DNA of 64,000 bases from Nitrospirillum pindoramense (GTDB taxonomy: Bacteria; Pseudomonadota; Alphaproteobacteria; Azospirillales; Azospirillaceae). The notes below the pieces were generated by a model. That model searched no databases. It was not told where the DNA came from and was given only the letters and a program-made list of their open reading frames with translations. The position numbers were made by a program, and so were the translations under genes. Each line of letters opens with the position of its first letter. Within the stretch, counting starts at the first letter, position 1. The stretch is taken from NCBI RefSeq assembly GCF_007827955.1, contig NZ_VITR01000007.1, forward strand, positions 1-64,000, read 5' to 3'. Of this stretch, positions 8,267 to 16,836 are shown piece by piece.

Positions 8267-10396
8267 TCAGGGCGCGGCGCCGCCCGTATTATTCTCATCG
8301 CCGCCCAGCCTGTACGTCAGCCTGAGATAGACGATCTGCCCCGGCACGGCCAATTCCGACCGTTCCCGGTACTGCGGCGTATCGATCCACGTTACGCGCC
8401 GCACGCCATTGAGCACGTCGTTGGCGGTGACGATCGCCTTAAGGCGGGACGTCACGTCATGGCCATAGGACAGGGTCACCGACTGATAGCCGGACCGCGT
8501 GCCGCCCGTTTCCAGTGACCGGCCATGTAGTTGCGCCTGGAGTTGCAGGCGGTCGCCCTCCGCCGGCGTCCAGGTCAGGTTGACCTTGGTCAGGTGCGTG
8601 AACAGTGCGCCGCTGTAATCCCCCCCGCCGACGGGCATGGATTCCCGCAGGTGGGATAGGTCCGAACTGAGGCTGACCGCCCAGTCCGGCCCGAGATGGA
8701 AATCCACCGCCAGGTCCAGGCCGGCCGACGTGCCGCTGCCGGCGTTTTCCACCGTGGAAACCAGGGCCGTGTGCCCCGATGCCGCCGCATAGCGATAATC
8801 CACGATATCGTCGGTCAGATGGCGCGCGTACAGGGTGCCGCTGGCCGTCACCTTCGCCGCCGTGTAGGTGTAACCGGCCTCCACCGAATCCGTGCGGCTG
8901 GGCCGTAAGCCGGTGTTGCCCAGGATGGTGGTCGCCCCGACGATGGTCTGAAGCGGATTCAGTTGCTCCGTCGTCGGCCGGTCGATGCGCCGGGTGTAGC
9001 TGAAGGTAAGCCGGCTTTCTGGGCTGAGATCCCGTCCCAGGGACAGGCTGGGCAACCAGCGCAGGTCGTTGGAGTCCGGCATGCCCTCCGACGCCGCCAG
9101 GAACCGGGTCGCCATCGACTCCACCCGCAGCCCCCCCTTAACCAGCCAGGGGCCCAGCAGGCGCTGATAGCTGGCATAGCCGGCGCTGAGGGTGCGGTTG
9201 AGGCCGAAGCGCGCGGCGGGGGTGGCGCCGAAGCCGCCGGCGCCCGAATCGCCCACCGCCGCATCACCCACCGCCCCCGCCTGATAGGCCGACTGCACCC
9301 GGTCCGACTCCACCTCGAAGCCCAGCTTGAGCTGTTCCTCCCGGGGCAGCGGCAGGACATAGTCGCCACTGATGGTGTCGATCAGCTCACGTTCCGTGTG
9401 CCGCTGGCGATAGATGTCCTCCACCGAGGCCGGAACCTGGAAGAGCTGGTCGTCGGTCTGGTCACGCAGCGTCTCATGATCCTCATGGCTGGCCTTCAGG
9501 GTCAGCGTGTCGCCGCCGATCACCCCCTTGCGGACGTAGTCGCCGGTCAGGGAAGCGTGGTCGAAATGCTGGGGGGCGCGGTCCTGGGTGACGCTGCGGC
9601 TGGCCACCCCGCCGTCGGGATCATAGAGGCCGAGGTCATCCCGGTATTGGCGCGGCCGGTGGCGCAGGGCCCCTTCGCCACCAAGGCTGAGCACGTCGTG
9701 ATCCGAGGCGGCATAGGAGACGGTCAGGGCGCCGGTGGTGTTGGTGTAGGGCACGAAGGTGGCGCGGTGCTCCACCAGCCAGCCCGCGGCCGAACCATCG
9801 GCGTTCTTGGCGGTCCGGTCGATATCCAGCAGGTCGTAGCGGATGTCGTCCCGCACGTCGGCCGAGCCGCTGAAACTCCAGGCGCCCACGCCGAAGGAGC
9901 CGGCGGCCGAGCCGCTGCGCCGCCTCTGTGGACCGATGCCCGCCCCCAGGTCCGCCTTGGCCGTCGGCGTGCGGGGCTTGCGCGTGACCAAGTTGATGAC
10001 GATGCCGGCATCCCCCCGGAACTCCGGCCCGGGGTCGGTGATGACCTCGATCTTGGCGATGGTGTTGGCCGGCATGGATTGCAGGGCCGTCGCCAAGGGC
10101 AGGCCCCGCAACGCCGGGGAGGGCTTGCCATCAACCATCACCGTGACGGCGGCGCCATGCACGCTGACCTTGCCCGCCGGGTCGACACTGACCGCCGGCA
10201 GGGTGGTCAGGACGTCGGCGACGCTGCCACCCCCCTTGGCCTGAAGGTTGTTCGCCAGATCGTAGACTGTGCGGTCGTCCAGATGCATGGCTTCCGGCGG
10301 CGTGGCCGTGATGGTGATTTCCGTCTGCGCCAGCGCCGAGGGCGCGGCGACGGCGAGGCCGGCGATGACCGCATTTCGAAAGCCCCTGACCTTCAC
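8267..10396 (-). CDS. TonB-dependent receptor-like outer-membrane protein
   Basis: A 709-residue protein with a Sec signal ending 'ALAQ' near residue 24. Residues about 35-140 are a plug domain ('VADVLTTLPAVSVD', 'VMVDGKPSP', 'IAKIEVITDPGPEFRGDAGIVINLVT'). The rest is a beta-barrel of the outer-membrane barrel-3 type. The C-terminus does not end in the usual aromatic residue: after the last strand 'IVYLRLTYRL' there is a short polar tail. The ligand is unknown. It is divergent from the LysR gene at 10651 across a 254-bp gap, which suggests it may be that regulator's target. Convergent with coq7. Confidence 0.88.
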   Translation of the reverse strand: MKVRGFRNAVIAGLAVAAPSALAQTEITITATPPEAMHLDDRTVYDLANNLQAKGGGSVADVLTTLPAVSVDPAGKVSVHGAAVTVMVDGKPSPALRGLPLATALQSMPANTIAKIEVITDPGPEFRGDAGIVINLVTRKPRTPTAKADLGAGIGPQRRRSGSAAGSFGVGAWSFSGSADVRDDIRYDLLDIDRTAKNADGSAAGWLVEHRATFVPYTNTTGALTVSYAASDHDVLSLGGEGALRHRPRQYRDDLGLYDPDGGVASRSVTQDRAPQHFDHASLTGDYVRKGVIGGDTLTLKASHEDHETLRDQTDDQLFQVPASVEDIYRQRHTERELIDTISGDYVLPLPREEQLKLGFEVESDRVQSAYQAGAVGDAAVGDSGAGGFGATPAARFGLNRTLSAGYASYQRLLGPWLVKGGLRVESMATRFLAASEGMPDSNDLRWLPSLSLGRDLSPESRLTFSYTRRIDRPTTEQLNPLQTIVGATTILGNTGLRPSRTDSVEAGYTYTAAKVTASGTLYARHLTDDIVDYRYAAASGHTALVSTVENAGSGTSAGLDLAVDFHLGPDWAVSLSSDLSHLRESMPVGGGDYSGALFTHLTKVNLTWTPAEGDRLQLQAQLHGRSLETGGTRSGYQSVTLSYGHDVTSRLKAIVTANDVLNGVRRVTWIDTPQYRERSELAVPGQIVYLRLTYRLGGDENNTGGAAP

Positions 10397-10591
10397 ACTG
10401 TTCCCCCTTCATGCGGCCTGCCGCGGGCGCGCGGATGCCTACCCCCGACAGCGGGGGCCGGGAGGTCGCAAACGCGGGCGCATGGCTGGAAACGAGGGGA
10501 GAGGCCCCTGGAAAAGCGGGGCACTCCCCACGCTTTTCTCAGGTTGTCGCGCCCCCGTCAGTCGGTAATGCCTTAAAATTCCAGCATTTGA

Positions 10592-10603
10592 TTGCCGGTG
10601 CAA
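10592..10603. promoter_or_regulatory. Candidate LysR-regulator operator
   Basis: The perfect dyad TTGC-CGGT-GCAA lies in the divergent gap between the receptor and the LysR gene, 48 bp before the regulator start, and falls within a T-N11-A pattern (10592 to 10604). An outer TTTG-N10-CAAA pair (10587-10604) surrounds it. The placement fits autoregulation plus control of the divergent gene; the assignment is inference from position and form. Confidence 0.4.
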
Positions 10604-10650
10604 ACGACGATACCTTGGCGCGATCCTGAGTTTTTCTAAGGACAGGACCC

Positions 10651-11526
10651 ATGCCGCTCAGCGCCATCTCCTTGAACGCGCTGCGAGCCTTCGAGGCCGC
10701 GGCGCGGCATCTGAGCCTGACCCGCGCGGCGGCGGAGCTGCACGTCACGCAGTCGGCGGTCAGCCATCAGGTGCGCGGGCTGGAGGAGCAACTGGGCGTC
10801 AGCCTGTTCCGCCGCAGCACCCGGGGCCTGATCCTGACCGATGAGGGCCAGGCCTTGGCCCCCACGATCCTGGAGGCGTTCGCCATGATGGAGCGGGCGC
10901 TGGACGCCGTCAGCGCGACGGGCCCGGCGGAGATCGTGAACTTGGGCGTGGTGGGCACCTTCGCCGTCGGTTTCCTGTTCGAGCGCCTGGGCGCCTTCCG
11001 CGCCCACCATCCGCGCGTCGACCTGCGCATCATGACCAACAACAACAAGGTCGACCTGTGGACCGAAAGCCTGGACCTGGCCATCCGCTTCGGCGACGGC
11101 GCCTGGCACGGGGTGGAGGCGCACCGCCTGATGGACGCGCCCATGACGCCCCTGTGCGCGCCGGCCATCGCCGCCACCCTGCACAAGCCCGGGGACCTAG
11201 CCGCCCATCCGCTGCTGCGGTCCTATCGCGCCCAGGATTGGCCAGCTTGGTTGAAGGCCGCCGGGGTGCCGGGGATCACGGCGCGGGGACCGCTGTTCGA
11301 CGCCTCCCCCCTCATGGTCCAGGCGGCAATGGTGGGGGAGGGCGTGGCGCTGGCGCCGCCCGCCATGTTCCGGCGGGACCTGGAGGATGGCCGTCTGGTG
11401 CAGCCATTCCCGGTGTGCGTCGACACGGGGAGCTACTGGCTGACCCGGCTGTTCTCAAAGCCGCTGACGCCGGGCGTCCGCGCCTTCCGCGACTGGATGC
11501 TGGCCTGCACGGCCCCATATCGCTGA
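10651..11526 (+). CDS. LysR-family regulator, AmpR/GcvA-like
   Basis: A 291-residue transcription factor. Residues 5-64 form the LysR winged helix ('LNALRAFEAAARHLSLTRAA', 'VTQSAVSHQVRGLEEQLGV'). The effector domain closely resembles AmpR, the regulator of chromosomal beta-lactamase: 'VGTFAVGFLFERL', 'NNNKVDL', 'AIRFGDGAWHGVEA', 'LLRSYRAQDWPAW' and 'GSYWLTRL' all have direct counterparts in AmpR as I recall it. AmpR binds muropeptides. Here the divergent neighbour is an outer-membrane receptor, not a beta-lactamase. The start follows an AAGGA site. It could instead be another GcvA-group regulator; the LysR call is sure. Confidence 0.92.
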   Translation: MPLSAISLNALRAFEAAARHLSLTRAAAELHVTQSAVSHQVRGLEEQLGVSLFRRSTRGLILTDEGQALAPTILEAFAMMERALDAVSATGPAEIVNLGVVGTFAVGFLFERLGAFRAHHPRVDLRIMTNNNKVDLWTESLDLAIRFGDGAWHGVEAHRLMDAPMTPLCAPAIAATLHKPGDLAAHPLLRSYRAQDWPAWLKAAGVPGITARGPLFDASPLMVQAAMVGEGVALAPPAMFRRDLEDGRLVQPFPVCVDTGSYWLTRLFSKPLTPGVRAFRDWMLACTAPYR

Positions 11527-11550
11527 GAACCGTATCGCTGAGAACCGCAG

Positions 11551-12120
11551 TCAGAAGGGATCCAATTCCGTGTCCCAATAGAGGAAGTCGCGCCAGCTTT
11601 CGTGCAGGAAATTGGGCGGGAAGGCCCGGCCGTTTTCCTGAAGCTGGAAGACTGTGGGCTGGAACGGGGGGCTGAGGGGGATCATGCCGCATTGGTGCGG
11701 CAGACGGCTGCCCTTGGCCAGGTTGCAGGCGGAGCAGGAGGTGACGACGTTGTCCCAGGTGGTGCGTCCGCCGCGGGAGCGTGGGATGACGTGGTCGAAG
11801 GTCAGTTCCTGGGTGGGGAAAGGCTCACCGCAATACTGACAACAGAAGTGATCGCGCAGGAAAACGTTGAAGCGGGTGAAGGCCGGCCTTCGAGTCGCCG
11901 GTATGTATTCCTTCAGGCTGATGACGCTGGGTATTCGGATTTCCGCCGTGGGCGACCGGACAACGCGGTCATAGACGGAAATGATGTTGACCCTGTCCAG
12001 GAACACGGCCTTGACGGTGTCTTGCCAAGACCAGAGGGACAAGGGGAAGTAGCTGAGCGGCCGAAAATCGGCGTTCAGTACCAAGGCCGGACAACTGTCT
12101 AGTGGTGGAGACAATACCAC
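11551..12120 (-). CDS. HNH endonuclease domain protein
   Basis: A 189-residue protein with a compact HNH (beta-beta-alpha metal) domain at about 85-140. Zinc cysteines are C94-x2-C97 and C129-x2-C132; the catalytic pattern is D109-H110 ('LTFDHVIPRSRGG') and N124 ('TWDNVVTSC'). The N-terminal region (residues 10-80, 'ALVLNADFRPLSYFPLSLW') and the C-terminal tail are conserved in a family widespread in alphaproteobacteria whose role is not established. The start is a GTG at 12120, the first usable codon before the conserved N-terminus. It stands alone, divergent from gluQ, with no methylase or mobile element beside it. Confidence 0.85.
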   Translation of the reverse strand: MVLSPPLDSCPALVLNADFRPLSYFPLSLWSWQDTVKAVFLDRVNIISVYDRVVRSPTAEIRIPSVISLKEYIPATRRPAFTRFNVFLRDHFCCQYCGEPFPTQELTFDHVIPRSRGGRTTWDNVVTSCSACNLAKGSRLPHQCGMIPLSPPFQPTVFQLQENGRAFPPNFLHESWRDFLYWDTELDPF

Positions 12121-12255
12121 CCCCGCGCCGTTCCCGAGGAAGGCCGGGGCCGAACCCGCGGCCAGAGATCATTGCCTTATTAGCCTTTCCCACCCGTTTC
12201 GGCAATCCTCGCCTTGGTGGGCCCCTGGCGATTTCACCATAACGTCATATGTTTA

Positions 12256-12305
12256 CCCACAAGATGTGGGGCAGACGACCCGCCCTACCCCTTTTTGTAG
12301 GGCGG
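12256..12305 (+). other. Two adjacent hairpins in the gluQ upstream region
   Basis: CCCAC-AAGAT-GTGGG (12256-12270) is followed by the 9-bp perfect stem CCGCCCTAC / GTAGGGCGG (12280-12288 and 12297-12305) with an 8-base loop. No T-run follows, so a classic terminator is unlikely on this strand. They lie in the 270-bp divergent gap between the HNH gene and gluQ and could be leader structures or protein sites. Confidence 0.4.
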
Positions 12306-12390
12306 AGGGAAAGCCAAACCACGGCCGACTCGGGGCGGGGATGGGGGGCAGGGGATGGGCAAGACGCGGCCCCCGGTGGTATCAGGGGGG

Positions 12391-13254
12391 ATGAACCAGA
12401 CCGTGACCCGCTTCGCCCCCAGCCCCACCGGCCTGCCCCATCTGGGCCACGCCTATTCCGCCCTGTTCGGCTGGGACGCCGCACGCCGGGCCGGCGGCAC
12501 CTTTCTGCTACGCTTCGAGGATATCGACCCCAACCGCTGCCGGCCTGAGTTCGAGCACGCCTTCCTGCGCGACTTGGCCTGGCTGGGCCTGAGTTGGCCG
12601 CAGCCGGTGCGGCGCCAGTCGGAACACATGGCTGACTATCGCGCCGCCCTGGACCGCCTTTCGGATCTGGGGGTTCTGTATCCCTGCTTCTGTTCGCGCA
12701 AAGACATCCAGGATGAGATCGCGCGGGCCGGCGCCGCCCCGCATGGACCGGAGGGGCCGCTTTACCCCGGCACCTGCCGGCATATGGACCCGGTACGGCG
12801 GGCCGACCTGCTGGCGGCGGGGGCGCCGCACGCCCTGCGTCTGGATGTCGCGGCGGCCGCGCATCGCGCCGGCCCCTTGAGCTGGACCGACCTGGAGGTA
12901 GGAACCGTGGCGGCCCAACCCGGCATACTGGGCGATGTCGTTCTGGCACGGCGGGACGTGGCCACCAGCTATCACTTGGCAGTCACGGTGGACGACCATC
13001 TGCAGGGCGTCACCCTGGTGACTCGAGGCCGCGACCTGATGGAAGCGACCCATGTGCATCGCCTGCTGCAGGCCCTGCTTGACCTGGACGTCCCCGACTG
13101 GCATCACCACCGCTTGCTGGTCAATGAGCGTGGTGAACGGCTGGCCAAACGCGACGGGGCGGCAAGCCTGGCGGCGCTGCGCAACGGCGGGGCCACACCG
13201 GATGACATCCGCTGCCGGTTAAGCATGGATCGGTGGGGAGTGGAAACGCCTTGA
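12391..13254 (+). CDS. gluQ: Glutamyl-Q tRNA(Asp) synthetase
   Basis: A 287-residue truncated glutamyl-tRNA synthetase paralog that attaches glutamate to queuosine in the anticodon of tRNA-Asp. It has the Rossmann catalytic core, with RFAPSPTG and the HIGH-like 'HLGH' at residues about 7-20, 'EDIDPNRCRPEF', a zinc-type cysteine cluster ('YPCFCSRKD' plus a later C in 'PGTCRH'), and 'ERLAKRDGA' in the KMSKS position. It lacks the anticodon-binding domain, as this family should. The start at 12391 places RFAPSPTG seven residues in; an upstream ATG at 12355 is possible. Confidence 0.93.
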   Translation: MNQTVTRFAPSPTGLPHLGHAYSALFGWDAARRAGGTFLLRFEDIDPNRCRPEFEHAFLRDLAWLGLSWPQPVRRQSEHMADYRAALDRLSDLGVLYPCFCSRKDIQDEIARAGAAPHGPEGPLYPGTCRHMDPVRRADLLAAGAPHALRLDVAAAAHRAGPLSWTDLEVGTVAAQPGILGDVVLARRDVATSYHLAVTVDDHLQGVTLVTRGRDLMEATHVHRLLQALLDLDVPDWHHHRLLVNERGERLAKRDGAASLAALRNGGATPDDIRCRLSMDRWGVETP

Positions 13255-13350
13255 TCAAGCACGGGGCACGCACATCTAGCCGAAGGCGCGCTTCGCTGCT
13301 CAGCGCATTTTTCGCCTCCCAGACCGAAGGCTCCGTGGTAAGAACGCCCT

Positions 13351-13830
13351 ATGCCTGATGCTGACACCCTCGCCCATTACCGGACCCTCGTCAAAGACAC
13401 GACGATAGATGGCAACACCCTGCTGTCGACGGACTACTTCAATCACTTCAACGAAGTGATCATGCTGTTGTCCATGCTGGGTGACATGCCGGAAATGCTG
13501 GACGAGATCCGCGCCTGGCACCCCAAGACCTACAAGCAGCATTTCGAGGGCAGCGGCCTGGGCTTCGCGTCGCTGGCCATCGAGGCCTACGACCATGTGC
13601 CGCCGGAATACCGCCAGCCCTTCGACCGCGTGGTGGAGGAGTTGGACGCGACCATCGCCGAAGCGGTGGTGGCGCTGGAGGCGGAACAGGACTCGCCCGA
13701 GATGCTGGGCTTCCTGGCCACGGACTATTGGCAGCGCCTGCAAAAGCTGGTCGACCGGGGCAGCGCCATCGTGCACGGCGCCACCGAACAGGCGACCCTG
13801 GATCAGGACGCGATCGACGCGTTGTTTTAA
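13351..13830 (+). CDS. Conserved hypothetical protein
   Basis: A 159-residue acidic, helix-rich soluble protein that I do not recognise. Visible features: an N-terminal segment 'LLSTDYFNHFNEVIMLLSML', 'MPEMLDEIRAWHPKTYKQHF', and a C-terminal helical pair rich in Glu and Ala. No signal peptide, cysteines or nucleotide-binding motif. Codon use matches its neighbours, and the frame has strong GC third-position bias, so it is very likely real. It lies 96 bp after gluQ on the same strand and is followed directly by the tandem repeat region. Confidence 0.75.
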   Translation: MPDADTLAHYRTLVKDTTIDGNTLLSTDYFNHFNEVIMLLSMLGDMPEMLDEIRAWHPKTYKQHFEGSGLGFASLAIEAYDHVPPEYRQPFDRVVEELDATIAEAVVALEAEQDSPEMLGFLATDYWQRLQKLVDRGSAIVHGATEQATLDQDAIDALF

Positions 13831-13833
13831 GTC

Positions 13834-14083
13834 CCTCAGGCGCCGGGCGGGCGCATCCGCGCCCTGGGCTGTCCTCAGTTTTCAGTCCGCTTCGCTCCCC
13901 GGAAACTTCCGGCGGACGCGGTCGCGTCCTATTTCTGAGCGCCTCAGGCGCCGGCGGGGCGTCCGCCCCTTGGCTGATCCTCAGTTTCCAGTCCGCTTCG
14001 CTCCCCGGAAACTTCCGGCGGACGCGGTCGCGTCCTATTTCTGAGCGCCTCAGGCGACGGCGGGGCATCCGCGCCCTGGAGGA
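13834..14083 (+). repeat. Tandem copies (about 2.3) of a dispersed intergenic repeat
   Basis: Units begin at CCTCAGG at 13834, 13942 and 14048 (periods 108 and 106); the third is cut short near 14083 by the next gene. Between units one and two a run of about 65 bases is identical. Each full unit holds a GGGGC/GCCCC-type hairpin, then GTCCGC / GCGGAC enclosing CCGGAA-AC-TTCCGG. Related single copies lie at 34494, 45686 and 49135. The region follows the stop codon of the hypothetical gene by four bases. Confidence 0.85.
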
Positions 14084-14944
14084 TCAGTCGGTGGCGCGCA
14101 GGCCGGTCACCAAATCCATGTAGTCCGGTTCATGGTCCGGGCTCAGTTGACCGTGGCGGATCAGGAAGTCGATCACCACCAGGTTGACGTTGAACTTCCA
14201 GTCATCGGTGGTGCGGACGCTATTCGCCACCCGGTCCAGGGGCCATAGCTCGAAGGCCTCGACCTCGCCATCGGTGTTGCGGGGGATGACATCACGGCTG
14301 AGCATCAGGTCGTAACAGAACAGGGTGTCGCGCCGCAGGCCGGCGGCGGTGTCGAAGACATAGGTGATGGCGCCCACCGGCACGGCGCTGCGGGCGAGGC
14401 CGGGCTCAAGGCCGGCCTCCTCATGCGCCTCCTTCACCAGGTTCTCGGTAAGGCTGAGGCCGGCCGGCTGGCCGCCGGCCACGATGTTGTCCAGCTTGCC
14501 CGGCGCCACGCCCCGGTCCCGGGCGCGGCGGCCCACCCACATCTCCAGGCCGCCATCCGCGCCCCGGACATAGCCGTTCACATGCAGGCCGAAGCCGCGT
14601 ACGCCGAAGCCGGGCACCGCCGCCCGGTCCAGCCGCAACAGTTCGGGCTGCCCCCACTGCGCCACCACGAGAAAGTCCTCCCCCCGCAGGGGCGGCACCA
14701 GCCCGTCCGCCGCCAGGGCGGCCACCACCTCGGCCACCGCGCGGGTGCGGCTGCCGGCATCGGTGGGCAGCAGGTCCAGCAGTGGGGCGTCCCCTTGCGT
14801 CCAGCGGAAGGCGTCGCTGAGGCCGGCCACCCGGTCGGCGAAGGCGCGGCGCACATGCCCCACGCGCTGTCCATTGACGGCGAAGGGCAGGAAAGCCGCG
14901 GCGTCGTGGGCGTTGCACGCCCGGATGTGTCGAAGAAAGGCCAT
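14084..14944 (-). CDS. DUF4743-NUDIX hydrolase
   Basis: A 286-residue protein. Residues about 1-115 match the DUF4743 region that precedes NUDIX in Tnr3-like proteins; residues about 120-260 form the NUDIX fold with 'AGGQPAGLSLTENLVKEAHE' followed by EAGL, preserving the K/R-E..EE.G core, with the first glutamate of the textbook box absent as in relatives. Tnr3-type enzymes hydrolyse damaged thiamine diphosphate; other substrates are possible. The start at 14944 is preferred over a frame to 15034 because the domain begins there. Its 3' end abuts the truncated third repeat copy, so the repeat may have ended at this gene. Confidence 0.85.
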   Translation of the reverse strand: MAFLRHIRACNAHDAAAFLPFAVNGQRVGHVRRAFADRVAGLSDAFRWTQGDAPLLDLLPTDAGSRTRAVAEVVAALAADGLVPPLRGEDFLVVAQWGQPELLRLDRAAVPGFGVRGFGLHVNGYVRGADGGLEMWVGRRARDRGVAPGKLDNIVAGGQPAGLSLTENLVKEAHEEAGLEPGLARSAVPVGAITYVFDTAAGLRRDTLFCYDLMLSRDVIPRNTDGEVEAFELWPLDRVANSVRTTDDWKFNVNLVVIDFLIRHGQLSPDHEPDYMDLVTGLRATD

Positions 14945-15144
14945 ACCTGGGTTTAGCCCTGTCAGCGACCCGACGCAATGGCGCTGGCGGAAGCCAAAAG
15001 GTCGCGGCTGATTCAAATCAAATAGGACTGCCAAAAGGTTAGGGTGCTTTCCGCAGCCCCCGTTTTTTTACGGTTGATTTACCAAGCTGGGGAACTCTGG
15101 TCTGGTCGCGCACCGGGAGTCGCAATCTTTCAGGGGACAGGACC

Positions 15145-16515
15145 ATGACCGCCAATGAGGACGCATTGCAGCGCCAGTTCCAGGAACGCCTGACCTTCCT
15201 CAACATCGACGCCGCCACCCGCGACGCCCTGCGCAGCCTGCGCCCGCAGGTGGAGCGTGAGTTGCCCGCCATCCTGGACCGATTCTACGCCAAGCTGCGC
15301 ACCCAGCCGGAGATATTCAAGCTGTTCGGCGGCGATGGGCATCTGGCGCATGTGAAGCAGATGCAGATGCGCCATTGGGCGGCCATCGTCACCGGTGCGT
15401 TTGACACCACCTACCTGGACAGCGTGATCCGGGTGGGCCGGGCCCACAACCGCCTGGGGCTGGAACCGCGCTGGTACATCGGCGGCTACGCCTTCATCAC
15501 TGGGGAGTTGCTGGCCATGGTCGCGGGCACGGAGCGCCGCGGGCTCTTCGGCTGGCTGAAGCCGCGCGTGGACATGGCCCGGCTGCAGCAGGCCTTGCTG
15601 CGGGCGGTGATGCTGGACATGGATCTCGCCATCTCCGTCTACATCGAAGAGGGGCGTCGGGACCGGCAGCGGGTGCTGGAAGGCCTGGCCCAGGGGTTCA
15701 CCGACACCATGTCCGGTGTCATCGATGGCATCGGCACCGCCGTGGGCGGCCTGCGCGATGACGCCGGCCTGCTGACGAAGGCGGCGGACCGGTCGTTGAG
15801 CGACAGCACCCAGGCCGACGCCGCCGCCGGCGACGCCGCCGGCAACGTCCAGGCGGTGGCCAGCGCCACGGAGGAGCTGTCCGCCTCGATCAACGAGATC
15901 AGCGCCCGCGTGGCGCAGTCCAACAAGATTTCCGCGCAGGCGCTGGAGACGACGCGCCAGACCGACGGCGCGGTGCGCAGCCTGGTGGCCGCCGCCGGCC
16001 GCATCGGCGACGTGCTGGGCCTGATCAACACCATCGCCAGCCAGACCAATCTGCTGGCCTTGAACGCCACCATCGAGGCGGCGCGCGCCGGCGAGGCGGG
16101 CAAGGGCTTTGCCGTCGTGGCGGGCGAGGTCAAGGCCCTGGCCACCCAGACGGCCAAGGCGACGGAGGAGATTTCGGCGCAGGTGAGCGCCATCCGGCAG
16201 GTGTCGGAAGAGGCGGTGGCGGCCATCAGCCAGATCGGCACCGTCATCGCCGGCATGGATGAGATCGCGACCTCCATCGCCGGCGCGGTGGAGGAGCAGA
16301 GCAGCGCCACCCGGGAGATCGCCCGCGGCATCGCCCAAGCCGCCACCGGCACCGCCGGGGTGTCGGCCAGCATCGGCCATGTCGCCGACGCCGCCCGCCA
16401 GACGGGGGCGGCCGCCGACCGCGTCAGCCAGTCGTCCAGCGAACTGGGACTGCAGGCCCAGCGCCTGCGGGACGGCGCGCACACCTTCACCACCCGCCTG
16501 CGGGAGAGCGCCTGA
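15145..16515 (+). CDS. Globin-coupled chemoreceptor (HemAT-like)
   Basis: A 456-residue soluble methyl-accepting protein. Residues 1-165 are a protoglobin sensor domain: '[19 protein letters not shown]' carries the proximal heme ligand H101 and the following WY pair of HemAT proteins. Residues about 210-456 form the signalling hairpin, with the near-invariant tip '[20 protein letters not shown]' followed by [13 protein letters not shown]. No membrane segment is present, so it acts in the cytoplasm, probably in oxygen taxis. AGGGGAC precedes the ATG. No che genes are nearby; it would have to use a system encoded elsewhere. Confidence 0.93.
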   Translation: MTANEDALQRQFQERLTFLNIDAATRDALRSLRPQVERELPAILDRFYAKLRTQPEIFKLFGGDGHLAHVKQMQMRHWAAIVTGAFDTTYLDSVIRVGRAHNRLGLEPRWYIGGYAFITGELLAMVAGTERRGLFGWLKPRVDMARLQQALLRAVMLDMDLAISVYIEEGRRDRQRVLEGLAQGFTDTMSGVIDGIGTAVGGLRDDAGLLTKAADRSLSDSTQADAAAGDAAGNVQAVASATEELSASINEISARVAQSNKISAQALETTRQTDGAVRSLVAAAGRIGDVLGLINTIASQTNLLALNATIEAARAGEAGKGFAVVAGEVKALATQTAKATEEISAQVSAIRQVSEEAVAAISQIGTVIAGMDEIATSIAGAVEEQSSATREIARGIAQAATGTAGVSASIGHVADAARQTGAAADRVSQSSSELGLQAQRLRDGAHTFTTRLRESA

Positions 16516-16595
16516 TCCCCCGAGCCTGATCCCCCTAGGAGGAATGGTCCCCAAGCCGATGGGCAAGCGGACACGCGCACGCTATAATCGCCGCC

Positions 16596-16799
16596 ATGGG
16601 CACGTTCCTCTTCTTTTGCCTGGGCGCCACCATGCTGGCCGTGCTGGGCGTCCTTATCCTGGGCCTGTTCACCATGGCCCGGGGTGGCGATAAGGCCGGC
16701 ACCACAGGCAACCGCCTGATGTGGTGGCGTATCCGTCTGCAAATCCTGGCGGTGGTGCTGTTCTTCCTGACGGCGCTGGCCCTGGGGCACCACGCATGA
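16596..16799 (+). CDS. HIG1-like twin transmembrane protein
   Basis: A 67-residue protein with two hydrophobic helices (about 5-27 and 45-63) separated by a short loop, 'MARGGDKAGTTGNRLMWWRI'. The pattern 'N(R/K)LM..R..LQ' before the second helix matches the hypoxia-induced/HIG1 twin-helix family common in alphaproteobacteria, whose relatives associate with respiratory complexes. It lies 37 bp before the adenosyltransferase gene, and that pairing is common in this class as I recall. The small size limits certainty. Confidence 0.75.
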   Translation: MGTFLFFCLGATMLAVLGVLILGLFTMARGGDKAGTTGNRLMWWRIRLQILAVVLFFLTALALGHHA

Positions 16800-16836
16800 G
16801 CGCCGCGGCGCATGGCATCGGCATGCGGGGGTCGGC

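Noticed and set aside
13834-14083. CRISPR-like array
   Set aside because: Units are 106-108 bp and contiguous, without spacers or cas genes; it is a tandem copy of the intergenic repeat.
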